The notes below the pieces were generated by a model that did no database searches, was not told the DNA's origin, and saw only the letters and a program-made list of their open reading frames with translations. Positions 44,725 through 54,337 of a stretch of DNA of 64,000 nt are shown piece by piece; position 1 is the stretch's first letter; every line of letters begins with the position of its first letter. The stretch lies in assembly GCA_964367905.1 (NCBI GenBank), contig CAYIZP010000001.1:1-64000 (forward strand), given 5' to 3'. Source of the stretch: CAUPWF01 sp964367905. GTDB taxonomy: Bacteria > Bacillota > Clostridia > Lachnospirales > Lachnospiraceae. A program made the translations under genes and the position numbers.

Positions 44725-45207
44725 ATGGCAATTAGGAAAATCCGTGAAATAGGAGACGAAGTCTTAACAAAACAGAGCAAAGAGGTGAAATTATTGACAC
44801 CGAGAGTTGCAATATTAATCGAAGATATGATTGATACGATGTATGAGGCCAACGGAGTTGGGCTCGCAGCACCTCAGGTTGGAGTCTTGAAGCAGGTAGT
44901 GGTAATCGATGTGGGAGAAGGGCCTATTGTATTAATCAACCCGGAGATTTTGGAAGAGAGTGGGAGTCAAACAGGTGATGAGGGATGTCTAAGTGTACCT
45001 GGGAAAAATGGTACCGTAACACGCCCAGACTATGTAAAGGTAAAGGCGCTGAATGAAAAGATGAAAGAATGTGTTTACGAAGGCGAAGGATTATTCGCAA
45101 GAGCAGTGTGTCATGAAGTGGATCACTTAAAGGGAAAACTCTATGTTGAAATGGTGGAGGGTGAACTGCGCGAAGTAAGCTACGAGGATGAAGACGAGGA
45201 GGAATAG
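44725..45207 (+). CDS. def: Peptide deformylase
   Basis: The 160-residue metalloenzyme removes the formyl group from nascent proteins. The three diagnostic motifs are complete: GVGLAAPQVG, EGCLSVPG (metal Cys) and HEVDHLKG (metal His pair and catalytic Glu). The ATG at 44725 with GGAGATTGAAGGTT upstream is preferred to the in-frame TTG at 44716. It sits between priA and fmt, whose product adds the formyl group that this enzyme removes. The acidic C-terminal tail (EDEDEEE) is somewhat unusual. Confidence 0.97.
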   Translation: MAIRKIREIGDEVLTKQSKEVKLLTPRVAILIEDMIDTMYEANGVGLAAPQVGVLKQVVVIDVGEGPIVLINPEILEESGSQTGDEGCLSVPGKNGTVTRPDYVKVKALNEKMKECVYEGEGLFARAVCHEVDHLKGKLYVEMVEGELREVSYEDEDEEE

Positions 45208-45215
45208 AATCGATT

Positions 45216-46145
45216 ATGAGAATTATTTTTATGGGAACACCAGATTTTTCGGTGGGCACCTTGGAAGCATTAATCGAAGCGGGACATGAAGTTGTTCTTG
45301 CGGTGACCCAGCCAGATAAGCCAAAAGGAAGAGGAAAAGAGGTACAGATTACTCCGGTAAAAGAATGTGCCATGAAACATGGAATCCCGACCTATCAGCC
45401 GAGACGAGTACGAGAGCCAGAGTGTGTGGAGTATTTGAAGACTTTCTGTGCCGATGTATGCGTGGTCATCGCATTTGGACAAATCCTACCGAAGGAAATC
45501 CTAGAGATGACACCTTATGGTTGCGTCAACGTGCATGCATCTCTATTGCCGAAATATCGCGGGGCTGCACCGATTCAGTGGTCTATCATAGATGGAGAAG
45601 AAGTGACAGGAATCACCACCATGCAGATGGATGAGGGGTTAGATACGGGTGCCATGATTATGAAACGCGAAGTCATGATTGAAAAAGACGAGACAGGTGG
45701 AAGTCTTCATGATAAATTAGCGCGAATCGGGGCAGAATTATGTGTAGAGACATTGGAGGCGATGAAACAAGGAACAGCTGATTTCGAAGAGCAAGGTGAG
45801 ACAACCACTTCTTATGCAAAAATGTTAACCAAAGAGTTGGGGGGCATCGATTGGAATCAAAGTGCAACCCAAATCGAGCGATTAATCCGAGGGCTAAATC
45901 CTTGGCCGAGTGCATATACTCAGTGGAGTGGAAAGACGATGAAGATTTGGTCGGCACTTGCAATAGAGGAGAAGATGATTGGAGGAATCGGAGAAATTGT
46001 TTCACTGGATAAGCAGTCATTTAGTGTGCAGACAGGACGAGGAATTCTGAAGGTATTAGAGCTACAGATTCCAGGCAAAAAGCGAATGGATGCGGGTGCA
46101 TTTCTAAGAGGATATGCGGTAGAAATTGGAGAAATTTTAGGATAG
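45216..46145 (+). CDS. fmt: Methionyl-tRNA formyltransferase
   Basis: The 309-residue enzyme transfers a formyl group from 10-formyltetrahydrofolate to initiator Met-tRNA. The N-terminal Rossmann-like domain has MGTPDFSVGTLEALI and TQPDKPKGRG, and the catalytic core has NVHASLLPKYRGAAPIQW and DEGLDTG. A C-terminal tRNA-binding barrel (~205-305) is present. It starts eight bases after def, the classical def-fmt pair. Confidence 0.97.
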   Translation: MRIIFMGTPDFSVGTLEALIEAGHEVVLAVTQPDKPKGRGKEVQITPVKECAMKHGIPTYQPRRVREPECVEYLKTFCADVCVVIAFGQILPKEILEMTPYGCVNVHASLLPKYRGAAPIQWSIIDGEEVTGITTMQMDEGLDTGAMIMKREVMIEKDETGGSLHDKLARIGAELCVETLEAMKQGTADFEEQGETTTSYAKMLTKELGGIDWNQSATQIERLIRGLNPWPSAYTQWSGKTMKIWSALAIEEKMIGGIGEIVSLDKQSFSVQTGRGILKVLELQIPGKKRMDAGAFLRGYAVEIGEILG

Positions 46146-46160
46146 AAAAGAGGAGATATT

Positions 46161-46862
46161 ATGCCATTTTATTATATGTTTGACCCAACTTACATCTTAG
46201 TAATTATCGGTGCAGTGATAACCATCTGGGCATCGGCAAGGGTGAAGAGTACATTTGCAAAGTATTCAAAAGTTAGAAGTAACAGTGGAATGACTGGGAA
46301 GGAGGCTGCAGAAAGAGTGTTGCACTATGCAGGAATTACAGATGTTTCTGTACGTCATGTGAGTGGAAATCTAACCGATCATTATGATCCGAGAACAAAG
46401 ACAGTGAACCTCTCCGATGCTACTTATGCCCAATCCTCTGTTGCAGCAGTTGGGGTTGCAGCACATGAATGTGGGCATGCAATTCAACATCAGAAAGCTT
46501 ATGGTCCACTATCGGTTAGAACGGCAATCGTTCCTTTGGCAAATTTTGGAAGCAAATTAGCCTGGCCGTTAATTATCATTGGGTTGATTATTGGTGGTAC
46601 AGCATCTACTACGTTGTTGTATGCAGGAATCATTGCATTTTCTCTAGCGGTGTTATTTCAGATTGTAACCTTACCAGTGGAATTTAATGCATCTAGTCGC
46701 GCACTGGAGATGTTAGATAGTTCAGGAATTTTGTCCCAGAACGAATTGCCACAAGCGAAGAAGGTGCTTGGCGCAGCGGCATTGACTTATGTTGCAGGAG
46801 CGGCAGCAGCAGTATTACAATTATTACGTCTTGTATTGATTGCAGGAAGGAGAAGCGACTAG
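46161..46862 (+). CDS. Membrane zinc metallopeptidase, YugP-like
   Basis: The 233-residue protein has an N-terminal membrane segment (about residues 6-22), the zinc-binding motif AAHECGHAIQH (~residues 94-104), and two or three C-terminal membrane helices with an Ala-rich end. This is the layout of the Zn-peptidase family around B. subtilis YugP, of unknown substrate. The segment NSGMTGKEAAERVL and VNLSDATYAQSSVAAVGVAAHE are typical. Insertion between fmt and rsmB is common in Lachnospiraceae-like genomes. Confidence 0.9.
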   Translation: MPFYYMFDPTYILVIIGAVITIWASARVKSTFAKYSKVRSNSGMTGKEAAERVLHYAGITDVSVRHVSGNLTDHYDPRTKTVNLSDATYAQSSVAAVGVAAHECGHAIQHQKAYGPLSVRTAIVPLANFGSKLAWPLIIIGLIIGGTASTTLLYAGIIAFSLAVLFQIVTLPVEFNASSRALEMLDSSGILSQNELPQAKKVLGAAALTYVAGAAAAVLQLLRLVLIAGRRSD

Positions 46863-46865
46863 CAT

Positions 46866-48203
46866 ATGAACGAAAGAGAAGTCGTATTAGATATATTATT
46901 AGAGGTATTAGAGGAAGGACGATATAGCCATATCGTTCTTCGTGATGTTTTAGAGAAGTATCAATATGTAGATAAGAGAAAGCGTGCCTTTATTACTAGG
47001 GTGACAGAAGGAACGATTGAACGACTCATTGAGATGGATTATATCATCAATTCAGTATCCAAGGTAAAAGTGAAGAAGATGAAGCCGGTGATTCGTAACT
47101 TGATTCGAAGCGCGGTCTATCAATTGAAATACATGGATAGTGTGCCTAGTTCTGCAATCTGCAATGAAACAGTAAAACTTGCAACCAAGAGAGGGTTTGG
47201 AGGTTTGCGGGGCTTTGTCAACGGAGTTCTTCGAAATATTGATCGAAATCTAGAGAGCATTGTATGTCCGAAGAAGGATATCATCACGTACTACAGTGTG
47301 AAATATTCCTTGCCTATCTGGTTAGTGAAAAAATGGATAGGAGTCTATGGAGAAGAAACTTTTGAGAAGATGGCGGAGTCGTTCCTACAAGATAGTCCTA
47401 CAACCATTCGGGTGAACATTCATCGAATTTCGAAGTCGGAATGTATGGATCGATTACGAGAAGAAGGAGTGCAGGTAGAAGAACACCCATATCTAGACTA
47501 TGCATTGAATATTCATGGATATGATAGCTTGCCTTTTTTAGAAAGCTTTCAAGAGGGTCTATTCTATGTGCAGGATATCAGTTCTATGCTAGTGAGTGAA
47601 ATTGCAGATCCAAAGCCAGGGGATTTTGTCATCGATGTATGCGCTGCACCAGGAGGGAAGGCTCTGCATATGGCAGAGAAGTTAAAGGGCACTGGAATGG
47701 TGGAGGCTCGGGATTTGACAGACTATAAAGTGGAGTATATAGAAGAGAATATCGAGCGATCGGAGCTAAAGAATATCAGAGCCTTGCGCCAGGATGCTAC
47801 TCTAAGAGATGAAACAGCGGTGGGGAAAGCAGATATTGTAATCGCTGATTTGCCGTGTTCGGGTTTAGGTGTATTGGGTAAAAAGACGGACCTGAAATAC
47901 AAGGTGAAGGAAGAAAGTTTAGGGGAGTTAGCAAGCCTTCAGAAAGAAATTCTACAGACGGTTGTGGATTATGTGAAGCCTGGTGGGAGACTCATCTATA
48001 GCACTTGTACCATTGGATGCGAGGAGAACGAAGGGAATGCACGATGGATAAGAGAAGAGTTAGGGTTGGAACCATTGGATATCAGCCTACCATTGAGTGA
48101 GGAGTTGAAAAATCAGGTATCAGAGCAGAAAAATCTACAATTATTACCAGGAATTCATAAAAGTGATGGTTTTTTTATTGCGGGATTTCGTAAATTGTAT
48201 TAG
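46866..48203 (+). CDS. rsmB: 16S rRNA (cytosine-967) methyltransferase
   Basis: The 445-residue enzyme methylates C967 of 16S rRNA with S-adenosylmethionine. An N-terminal NusB-like RNA-binding domain (~1-140) precedes the Rossmann methyltransferase. The cofactor site reads DVCAAPGGKALHMAEKL, and the two catalytic cysteines are in ADLPCSGLGVLG and STCTIGCEENE. An unusual feature is the C-rich CTIGC following the second catalytic Cys. It starts three bases after the peptidase gene. Confidence 0.95.
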   Translation: MNEREVVLDILLEVLEEGRYSHIVLRDVLEKYQYVDKRKRAFITRVTEGTIERLIEMDYIINSVSKVKVKKMKPVIRNLIRSAVYQLKYMDSVPSSAICNETVKLATKRGFGGLRGFVNGVLRNIDRNLESIVCPKKDIITYYSVKYSLPIWLVKKWIGVYGEETFEKMAESFLQDSPTTIRVNIHRISKSECMDRLREEGVQVEEHPYLDYALNIHGYDSLPFLESFQEGLFYVQDISSMLVSEIADPKPGDFVIDVCAAPGGKALHMAEKLKGTGMVEARDLTDYKVEYIEENIERSELKNIRALRQDATLRDETAVGKADIVIADLPCSGLGVLGKKTDLKYKVKEESLGELASLQKEILQTVVDYVKPGGRLIYSTCTIGCEENEGNARWIREELGLEPLDISLPLSEELKNQVSEQKNLQLLPGIHKSDGFFIAGFRKLY

Positions 48204-48255
48204 AATAAAGTCGAAGTGTTAGAAAGAATAAAAGAGAATTAAAAGAGGTGCTTGC

Positions 48256-49287
48256 ATGAAAGACATCATGTCTTATCCCTATGATAAATTACAAGAAGAA
48301 ATAAAGAATATTGGTGAGAAACCATTTCGTGCAAAGCAAATCTATGAATGGATTCATGCTAAGAATGTAAAAGATTTTGAAGGCATGACCAATATATCCA
48401 AGGATTTAAGAGAAAAACTAAAGCAAAATTATGAGTTTGGCCAGGTGGAGTTAATCGAGAGACAGATATCAAAACTGGATGGAACCAATAAGTTTTTGTT
48501 TCGGTTTTATGATGGATGCCTCGTAGAGAGTGTGTTCATGGCTTATCACCACGGCAATTCGGTATGTATATCGACGCAAGTTGGTTGTCGAATGGGGTGT
48601 AAATTTTGTGCCTCTACTATTGGAGGATTGGAAAGGAATCTCACAGCGGCAGAAATGTTGATGCAGATCTATGAAATCCAGCGGCTCACGGGTGAGAGAG
48701 TCTCAAATATCGTAGTTATGGGAATGGGTGAACCCTTGGATAATTACGAGAATCTAGTGGATTTCATCCGTATCATCAGCAGTGAGCAGGGTTTGAACAT
48801 TAGTCAGAGAAATATTACTGTATCGACATGCGGATTAGTACCTGAGATTCGACGTCTTGCAGATGAGAGATTTCAAATAACGCTGGCACTTTCCCTACAT
48901 GGATCGTCACAAGAGAAGAGAAGGGCATTGATGCCAGTGGCCAATAAATACAAATTAGAAGAAGTATTGGACGCTTGCGACAGTTATTTTGAAAGTACGG
49001 GGAGAAGGCTTACCTTTGAGTATAGTTTAGTCCAAGGAGTCAACGATGGAATTACAGATGCAGAGGAATTAGTGAAATTGTTGATCGGAAAGAACTGTCA
49101 TCTGAATTTGATTCCAGTGAATCCAGTAAAAGAATGTGGATTTGAGAAGCCAAGCAAGAAAAATGCGTTGGCATTTAAAAATAAACTTGAAAAAAATGGG
49201 ATAAATGTTACTATTAGAAGAGAGATGGGCTCAGATATCGATGGAGCCTGCGGTCAATTGAGACACGGAAATCATATAAAGGAGTAA
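48256..49287 (+). CDS. rlmN: Radical-SAM 23S rRNA A2503 / tRNA A37 methyltransferase
   Basis: The 343-residue enzyme makes 2-methyladenosine at A2503 of 23S rRNA. The iron-sulfur cluster cysteines are Cys111, Cys115 and Cys118 (CRMGCKFC, the CxxxCxxC pattern). MGMGEPLDNYENL and NLIPVNPV are characteristic, and the C-terminal RREMGSDIDGACGQL holds the methyl-carrying Cys. Nothing suggests the Cfr variant that confers drug resistance. It follows rsmB after 52 bases, and prpC starts three bases later. Confidence 0.96.
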   Translation: MKDIMSYPYDKLQEEIKNIGEKPFRAKQIYEWIHAKNVKDFEGMTNISKDLREKLKQNYEFGQVELIERQISKLDGTNKFLFRFYDGCLVESVFMAYHHGNSVCISTQVGCRMGCKFCASTIGGLERNLTAAEMLMQIYEIQRLTGERVSNIVVMGMGEPLDNYENLVDFIRIISSEQGLNISQRNITVSTCGLVPEIRRLADERFQITLALSLHGSSQEKRRALMPVANKYKLEEVLDACDSYFESTGRRLTFEYSLVQGVNDGITDAEELVKLLIGKNCHLNLIPVNPVKECGFEKPSKKNALAFKNKLEKNGINVTIRREMGSDIDGACGQLRHGNHIKE

Positions 49288-49290
49288 TGA

Positions 49291-50046
49291 ATGAAATCAT
49301 TTTCTTTAACAGATGTAGGAAAAAAACGAAAAGTGAATCAAGACTATGTATATCAATCCAATGTACCAGTGGGAGTTTTACCAAACCTCTATATGGTAGC
49401 GGATGGAATGGGTGGTCATCAAGCAGGAGACTATGCGTCGAAGCTTGCAGTGGAGATTGTAAGAAGTGAAATTGAACGGTATGAACTGCAAGGGCAACAT
49501 CAGGAACCTGAACAGATATTGGTTGAGGCGATTAAGGCAGCGAACCGAGAGGTTTTAAAGGCGGCATCCCTAGATGAGCATTATGCAGGAATGGGAACTA
49601 CTTTGGTGGTTGCAACAGTTATTGGTGAGATGTTACATTTTGCAAATGTGGGAGATAGTAGGTTGTATGTGATTAATGAACAGATTACACAGTTGTCTCA
49701 GGATCATTCTCTGGTAGAGGAGATGGTACGATTAGGCGGAATTAAACCAGAAGAGGCTAAGAATCATCCAGATAAGAATATTATTACTCGTGCAGTAGGC
49801 ACGAAGAAGAATGTAGATGTAGATTATTTCGAGCATACCTTAAAGAAGGATGATAGAATATTGATGTGTTCAGACGGGCTTTCTAATATGGTGGAAGACG
49901 ATGGCATATTTGAGGTCGTGAAATGCAGTCGTGATATTGTAGAGGGAGTAGTACAGCTGGTGGAGAAGGCGAATGAGAATGGTGGAAAGGATAATATAGG
50001 TGTTGTGTTATTAGAACCTATACTAGATGGGGTGAATTTATGTTAA
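49291..50046 (+). CDS. prpC: PP2C-family Ser/Thr phosphatase, Stp/PrpC type
   Basis: The 251-residue cytoplasmic phosphatase reverses phosphorylation by the kinase encoded next. The metal-binding motifs are present: NQDYVY near the start, VADGMGGHQAGDYAS, GMGTTLVVA, VGDSRLY, CSDGLSNMV and GGKDNIGVV. Its last seven bases overlap the kinase start, a conserved arrangement that couples the two opposing activities. Substrates typically include cell-wall and division proteins. Confidence 0.96.
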   Translation: MKSFSLTDVGKKRKVNQDYVYQSNVPVGVLPNLYMVADGMGGHQAGDYASKLAVEIVRSEIERYELQGQHQEPEQILVEAIKAANREVLKAASLDEHYAGMGTTLVVATVIGEMLHFANVGDSRLYVINEQITQLSQDHSLVEEMVRLGGIKPEEAKNHPDKNIITRAVGTKKNVDVDYFEHTLKKDDRILMCSDGLSNMVEDDGIFEVVKCSRDIVEGVVQLVEKANENGGKDNIGVVLLEPILDGVNLC

Positions 50047-52106
50047 CAGCAGGCACATTTTTAAATGATAGATATGAGATTGTGAAACAGATCGGCACCG
50101 GAGGGATGGCCGATGTATACAAAGGAAAAGATTATAAGTTAAGAAGATATGTTGCAATCAAAGTATTGAAGACAGAATACGGCACAGACCAGTCATTCAT
50201 GAGACGTTTTCAAACAGAGGCTCAGGCGGCAGCAGGAATTTTGCATCCCAATGTGGTGAATGTTTATGATGTGGGTCGTGATCTAGGCCTGAACTATATG
50301 GTTATGGAATTGGTCGAAGGGATTACATTAAAAGACTATATTCAGAAAAAAGGTCGCTTGAATGATAAAGAAGTAATCAGTATTGCAATCCAAGTGGCAG
50401 CAGGTTTGGATGCAGCGCATAAGAGAAACATTGTTCATAGAGATATCAAACCACAGAATGTGATGATTTCAACCGAGGGAAAAGTGAAAGTTACAGACTT
50501 CGGTATTGCAAAGCCTACGGCATCTGAGAATACAGTAAGCGGGAATGCAATGGGGTCGGTTCATTATACCTCTCCAGAGCAGGCAAGAGGGGGAGCGTGT
50601 GATGTGCAAAGTGATATCTATTCTTTAGGAATCACACTATATGAGATGATTACAGGTAGAGTTCCTTTTGATGGAGAATCTACGGTTGCAATTGCGGTGA
50701 AGCATCTGCAGACAGAGATGGTGGCGCCATCGGAGTATGCACCGAGCATGTATCATAGTTTAGAGCAGATTATCGTGAAGTGTACGCAGAAAAACCCATC
50801 GAAGCGTTATGCCAATATGAGTGCATTAGTACTTGATTTGAAAAAATCATTGGTATCTCCAGAGGGAGATTTTGTTCAAGTGGATGCATTGGTGTATGAT
50901 GATGGTAAGGTAGGGGCATCGGGAGAACAATTATCTCGCATGAAAAACCAATACGATGACGAATACGACGATGATGATGAGTATGATGACGAGTATGATG
51001 AATATGACGATGAAGATGATACGAGCAAACGCAAGGGGAATGCGGAGAAGGTAGACCCTAAGATGCAGAATGTGACGAAAATCTTATTGATTGTCGGAGC
51101 CGCTATCGTTGCATTTGCCTTGATATTTATGGTGATTCAAGCAGTAACATACTTCCAGCATGGTCCAGGAGAAGAGGTCATAGAGGGGGAAATCGTCGAG
51201 ATGCCAGATTTAGAAGGTGAAACAGAAGAAGATGCGAAGCAAGCATTGTATGATCTTGGACTTGGATTCAAAGTAACTGGAAGAGAAGAGTCTGCAACCT
51301 ATGAAGAGGGACTTGTAATTGCACAAAATGTGGAGAAGTATACAGAAGTAGAAGCAAATACCGTAATCGAAGTTATAATTAGTTCTGGAATTACAGAAAA
51401 TACGGTCAAAGTTCCTTCACTAGTTGGATTGGATGAGACAGAGGCACAAAAAGCCTTGAACGATATCAAACTAACGATGGATACACAATATGAGCATAGC
51501 GACTCAGTAGAATCGGGAAAAGTGATTTCAGTAAGTCCTGTTGAGGGTACTGAAGTAGCAGAAGGTTCAACAGTCATGGTTGTAGTAAGTCAAGGCGAGA
51601 AACCACTGCCGAAAGTTCAAGTTCCAAACCTTGCGAACAGAACAGTCGAGGATGCAATGGCTCTATTGGATAGCCTAAACCTAGAAGGTGAGAACTTAGG
51701 TGAAGAGTTTAGTTCTTCGGTAGATGCAGGCAAGATTACGTCTCAAAATGTTGATTCGGGTAAGGAAGTTGATGAAGGAACTACCATAGGATTTTCAGTG
51801 AGTAAGGGTGAAGAAATTGTTATGGTTAGCATGCCAGATGTAAGAGGTATGGATGCGGACCAGGCGATGGAAGTACTTCAAGGCGCTGATTATGGATTTG
51901 TAGTGAATACTGATACGGTTTATAATGCAACCGTTCCTGAGAATAAGGTAATATCTTCGAGTGTCTCAGCGGGAACTAGTGTGGAAAAAGGTACGGCGAC
52001 AAGAGTTACATTGTCCATAAGCAAGGGACCAGAGCCAGAACCAGAACCAACACCAGAGCCAACACCAACACCAGAGCCAACACCAGAAACAGATACAACG
52101 CCATAA
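50040..52106 (+). CDS. prkC: PASTA-domain Ser/Thr protein kinase
   Basis: The 688-residue membrane kinase senses peptidoglycan fragments. The kinase domain (~10-270) has GTGGMADVYKG, Lys in VAIKVLK, HRDIKPQNVM and DFGIAKP. A strikingly acidic juxtamembrane stretch of mostly Asp, Glu and Tyr lies at ~302-328, before a membrane helix (~345-367). Four extracellular PASTA repeats follow (~385-660), then a Pro/Glu/Thr tail. Overlap with prpC and closeness to rsgA repeat the standard Firmicute order. Confidence 0.96.
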   Translation: MLTAGTFLNDRYEIVKQIGTGGMADVYKGKDYKLRRYVAIKVLKTEYGTDQSFMRRFQTEAQAAAGILHPNVVNVYDVGRDLGLNYMVMELVEGITLKDYIQKKGRLNDKEVISIAIQVAAGLDAAHKRNIVHRDIKPQNVMISTEGKVKVTDFGIAKPTASENTVSGNAMGSVHYTSPEQARGGACDVQSDIYSLGITLYEMITGRVPFDGESTVAIAVKHLQTEMVAPSEYAPSMYHSLEQIIVKCTQKNPSKRYANMSALVLDLKKSLVSPEGDFVQVDALVYDDGKVGASGEQLSRMKNQYDDEYDDDDEYDDEYDEYDDEDDTSKRKGNAEKVDPKMQNVTKILLIVGAAIVAFALIFMVIQAVTYFQHGPGEEVIEGEIVEMPDLEGETEEDAKQALYDLGLGFKVTGREESATYEEGLVIAQNVEKYTEVEANTVIEVIISSGITENTVKVPSLVGLDETEAQKALNDIKLTMDTQYEHSDSVESGKVISVSPVEGTEVAEGSTVMVVVSQGEKPLPKVQVPNLANRTVEDAMALLDSLNLEGENLGEEFSSSVDAGKITSQNVDSGKEVDEGTTIGFSVSKGEEIVMVSMPDVRGMDADQAMEVLQGADYGFVVNTDTVYNATVPENKVISSSVSAGTSVEKGTATRVTLSISKGPEPEPEPTPEPTPTPEPTPETDTTP

Positions 52107-52124
52107 TAAGGATAGAGTTTAAGT

Positions 52125-53003
52125 ATGACTGGTAAAATAATAAAAGGAATCGCCGGGTTCTACTACGTATATGTAGTGGAATCCGGTCTTTATGAATGTA
52201 AGGCAAAAGGAATTTTTCGTAAGGAAAAATTAAAGCCTCTAGTAGGTGATAGGGTAGAGATAGATATCATCGATGAGGAAGAAAAAAAGGGGAATATCAT
52301 CAAGATATTGTCGAGGAAAAATGAGTTGATTCGACCATTGGTTGCTAATATTGATCAGGCACTGGTCTTTTTCGCGATTTCAAAGCCAAAACCACATTTT
52401 AATCTATTGCATCGTTTCTTGATTATGATGGAGGAGAAGAATATTCCTACCATTATTGTATTTAATAAAGTGGATTTGGTGGATGAAGGAGAGATGGAGC
52501 AAATTGAGCAGATATATAAAGCAACGGATTATAAAGTCTGTTTTCTTAGTCTGGAAGAAGAGTTTGGAATAGAAGGAGTAAAAAGGCAATTGCAGGGTAA
52601 GACAACGGTGATTGCAGGACCATCAGGAGTTGGAAAATCAACTTTGATTAACTTGCTTCATCCCGAGGCCAATATGGAAACGGGAGATATCAGCGAGAAA
52701 ATTGAACGAGGAAGACACACGACCAGACACTCCGAATTGTTTTATTTAGGCGCAGATACATACATCATGGATACACCTGGTTTTACATCGCTTTTTGTGA
52801 ATGAATTTGAGAAAGAAGAATTGAAACAGTATTTTCCAGAATTTATGGAGTATCAAAACCAATGTAAGTATCTCGGTTGTAACCATGTGAATGAGCCAAA
52901 ATGTGCAGTGAAAGATGCGGTAGAGAATCATGAAATCCATGAAATTCGATACAAGAGTTATTTAGAATTATTTAGAGAATTAGAAGAGAAGAAGAGGTAT
53001 TAG
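52125..53003 (+). CDS. rsgA: Ribosome small-subunit GTPase RsgA
   Basis: The 292-residue GTPase helps late 30S subunit maturation. An OB-fold (~1-65) is followed by a circularly permuted GTPase domain, with FNKVDL (G4) before GPSGVGKSTLIN (G1) and DTPGFTS (G3). The C-terminal zinc site has CKYLGCNHVNEPKC. It lies 18 bases after prkC and three bases before rpe. This order is conserved in Firmicutes. Confidence 0.96.
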   Translation: MTGKIIKGIAGFYYVYVVESGLYECKAKGIFRKEKLKPLVGDRVEIDIIDEEEKKGNIIKILSRKNELIRPLVANIDQALVFFAISKPKPHFNLLHRFLIMMEEKNIPTIIVFNKVDLVDEGEMEQIEQIYKATDYKVCFLSLEEEFGIEGVKRQLQGKTTVIAGPSGVGKSTLINLLHPEANMETGDISEKIERGRHTTRHSELFYLGADTYIMDTPGFTSLFVNEFEKEELKQYFPEFMEYQNQCKYLGCNHVNEPKCAVKDAVENHEIHEIRYKSYLELFRELEEKKRY

Positions 53004-53006
53004 AAG

Positions 53007-53675
53007 ATGAAAAATGTATTGGCACCATCTATATTGGCAGCGGATTTTTGTGAATTAGGAAATCAGATAAAAACAGTAGAGCAAAGTGGAGCAGAGTATT
53101 TACACTTTGATGTGATGGACGGCATGTTTGTGCCGAGCATTTCTTTTGGAGCACCTGTGCTACAATCTATAAAAAAATCGACAAAATTATATATGGATGT
53201 ACACTTGATGATTGTAAATCCAGTGAGATATGTAGAGGTGTTTGCAAAGTCAGGAGCGGATTTAATCACATTTCATATCGAAGCATGTGAGACGAAAGAG
53301 GAAATAGAAGAGACAATCAAAACAATCAAAGAATTAAATTGTGATGTTGGAATATCGATTAAGCCCAATACACCAATCGAAGCAGTGGAACCTTACTTGG
53401 CAGAGATTGATATGGTGTTAATCATGTCAGTGGAGCCAGGATTTGGGGGACAATCTTTTATTCCAGAATCTTTAGAGAAGATTTCTCGAATGAGAAAGAT
53501 GATAGAGGATGGCGGATACCAGATTGACATTCAAGTAGATGGTGGAATCTATCTCACAAATGTCACGGAAGTGCTAGAAGCAGGCGCCAATATTATCGTT
53601 GCAGGTTCTGCTGTCTTCGGTGGCGATGCAGGAGAAAACACGAAAGCATTTATGGAGATCTTACAGAATGTATAG
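53007..53675 (+). CDS. rpe: Ribulose-phosphate 3-epimerase
   Basis: The 222-residue TIM-barrel enzyme interconverts ribulose 5-phosphate and xylulose 5-phosphate. ILAADFCELG, HFDVMDGMFVPSISFG (metal ligands), DVHLMI, MSVEPGFGGQSFIP and QVDGGI are all diagnostic. It is the housekeeping copy in the rsgA-rpe-thiN order and also connects the arabinose product xylulose 5-phosphate with the pentose-phosphate pool. Its stop overlaps the thiN start. Confidence 0.97.
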   Translation: MKNVLAPSILAADFCELGNQIKTVEQSGAEYLHFDVMDGMFVPSISFGAPVLQSIKKSTKLYMDVHLMIVNPVRYVEVFAKSGADLITFHIEACETKEEIEETIKTIKELNCDVGISIKPNTPIEAVEPYLAEIDMVLIMSVEPGFGGQSFIPESLEKISRMRKMIEDGGYQIDIQVDGGIYLTNVTEVLEAGANIIVAGSAVFGGDAGENTKAFMEILQNV

Positions 53676-54236
53676 TCGGGCATTACTCATCAGTGGAGGA
53701 CAGATTGAGAGAGAGCATGCACTAGGAGAAATTACGGAACAGGATTATATCATTGCGATTGATCGTGGTTTGAATTTTCTAGATGCGAATCAGATCGAGC
53801 CCCATTATATTGTGGGTGATTTTGATAGTGTTTCCGATGAAGTGATCGAACGATATCGAAAGAATGGCAGAACTCCGATTCGCGAATTCCAGCCAGAGAA
53901 AGACTATAGTGATACGGAAATCGCAGTGCGACATGCAATCGAGATGGGATATCAGCAGATCGATATTCTTGGGGCAACTGGAGATCGCATCGACCATGTG
54001 CTTGCCAATATTCAAGTACTTTCCATTCCCTATAAACAAGGTGTAAGTGCGCGAATCATAGATAAGAAAAATAGAATATCTTACCTGGAGAAGAGTGTGG
54101 AATTAAAGCGAAGCGAGTTATATGGTCAGTTTTTTTCCCTATTTGCAATCGGTGGATGTGTGGAAGGCTTGACTATAGAAGGGGCGAAATATCCATTGGA
54201 GAACCATACGTTAGAGCCTTATGACAGCCTGAGCGT
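53668..54236 (+). CDS. thiN: Thiamine pyrophosphokinase, 3' end lost in assembly gap
   Basis: The ATG at 53668 overlaps the last eight bases of rpe. About 189 residues are present before the Ns; the family usually has about 205-215, so only the C-terminal end is missing. The enzyme makes thiamine diphosphate from thiamine and ATP. IAIDRGLNFL, YIVGDFDSVS, YSDTEIAVRHAI, LGATGDRIDHVLANI and the C-terminal IGGCVEGLTIEGAKYPL are typical. A continuous frame across the Ns is an artefact of the gap. Confidence 0.93.
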
Positions 54237-54336
54237 NNNNNNNNNNNNNNNNNNNNNNNNNNNNNNNNNNNNNNNNNNNNNNNNNNNNNNNNNNNNNNNN
54301 NNNNNNNNNNNNNNNNNNNNNNNNNNNNNNNNNNNN
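54237..54336. other. Assembly gap of 100 Ns
   Basis: Exactly 100 undetermined bases occupy this stretch, a length conventionally used for gaps of unknown size. It hides the end of thiN and the start of the next gene. Small genes may be missing; rpmB often follows thiN in related genomes. Confidence 0.97.
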
Positions 54337-54337
54337 A

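Noticed and set aside
48586..48612. Cfr-type drug-resistance methyltransferase
   Set aside because: The protein has the RlmN signature and housekeeping position; nothing points to Cfr.
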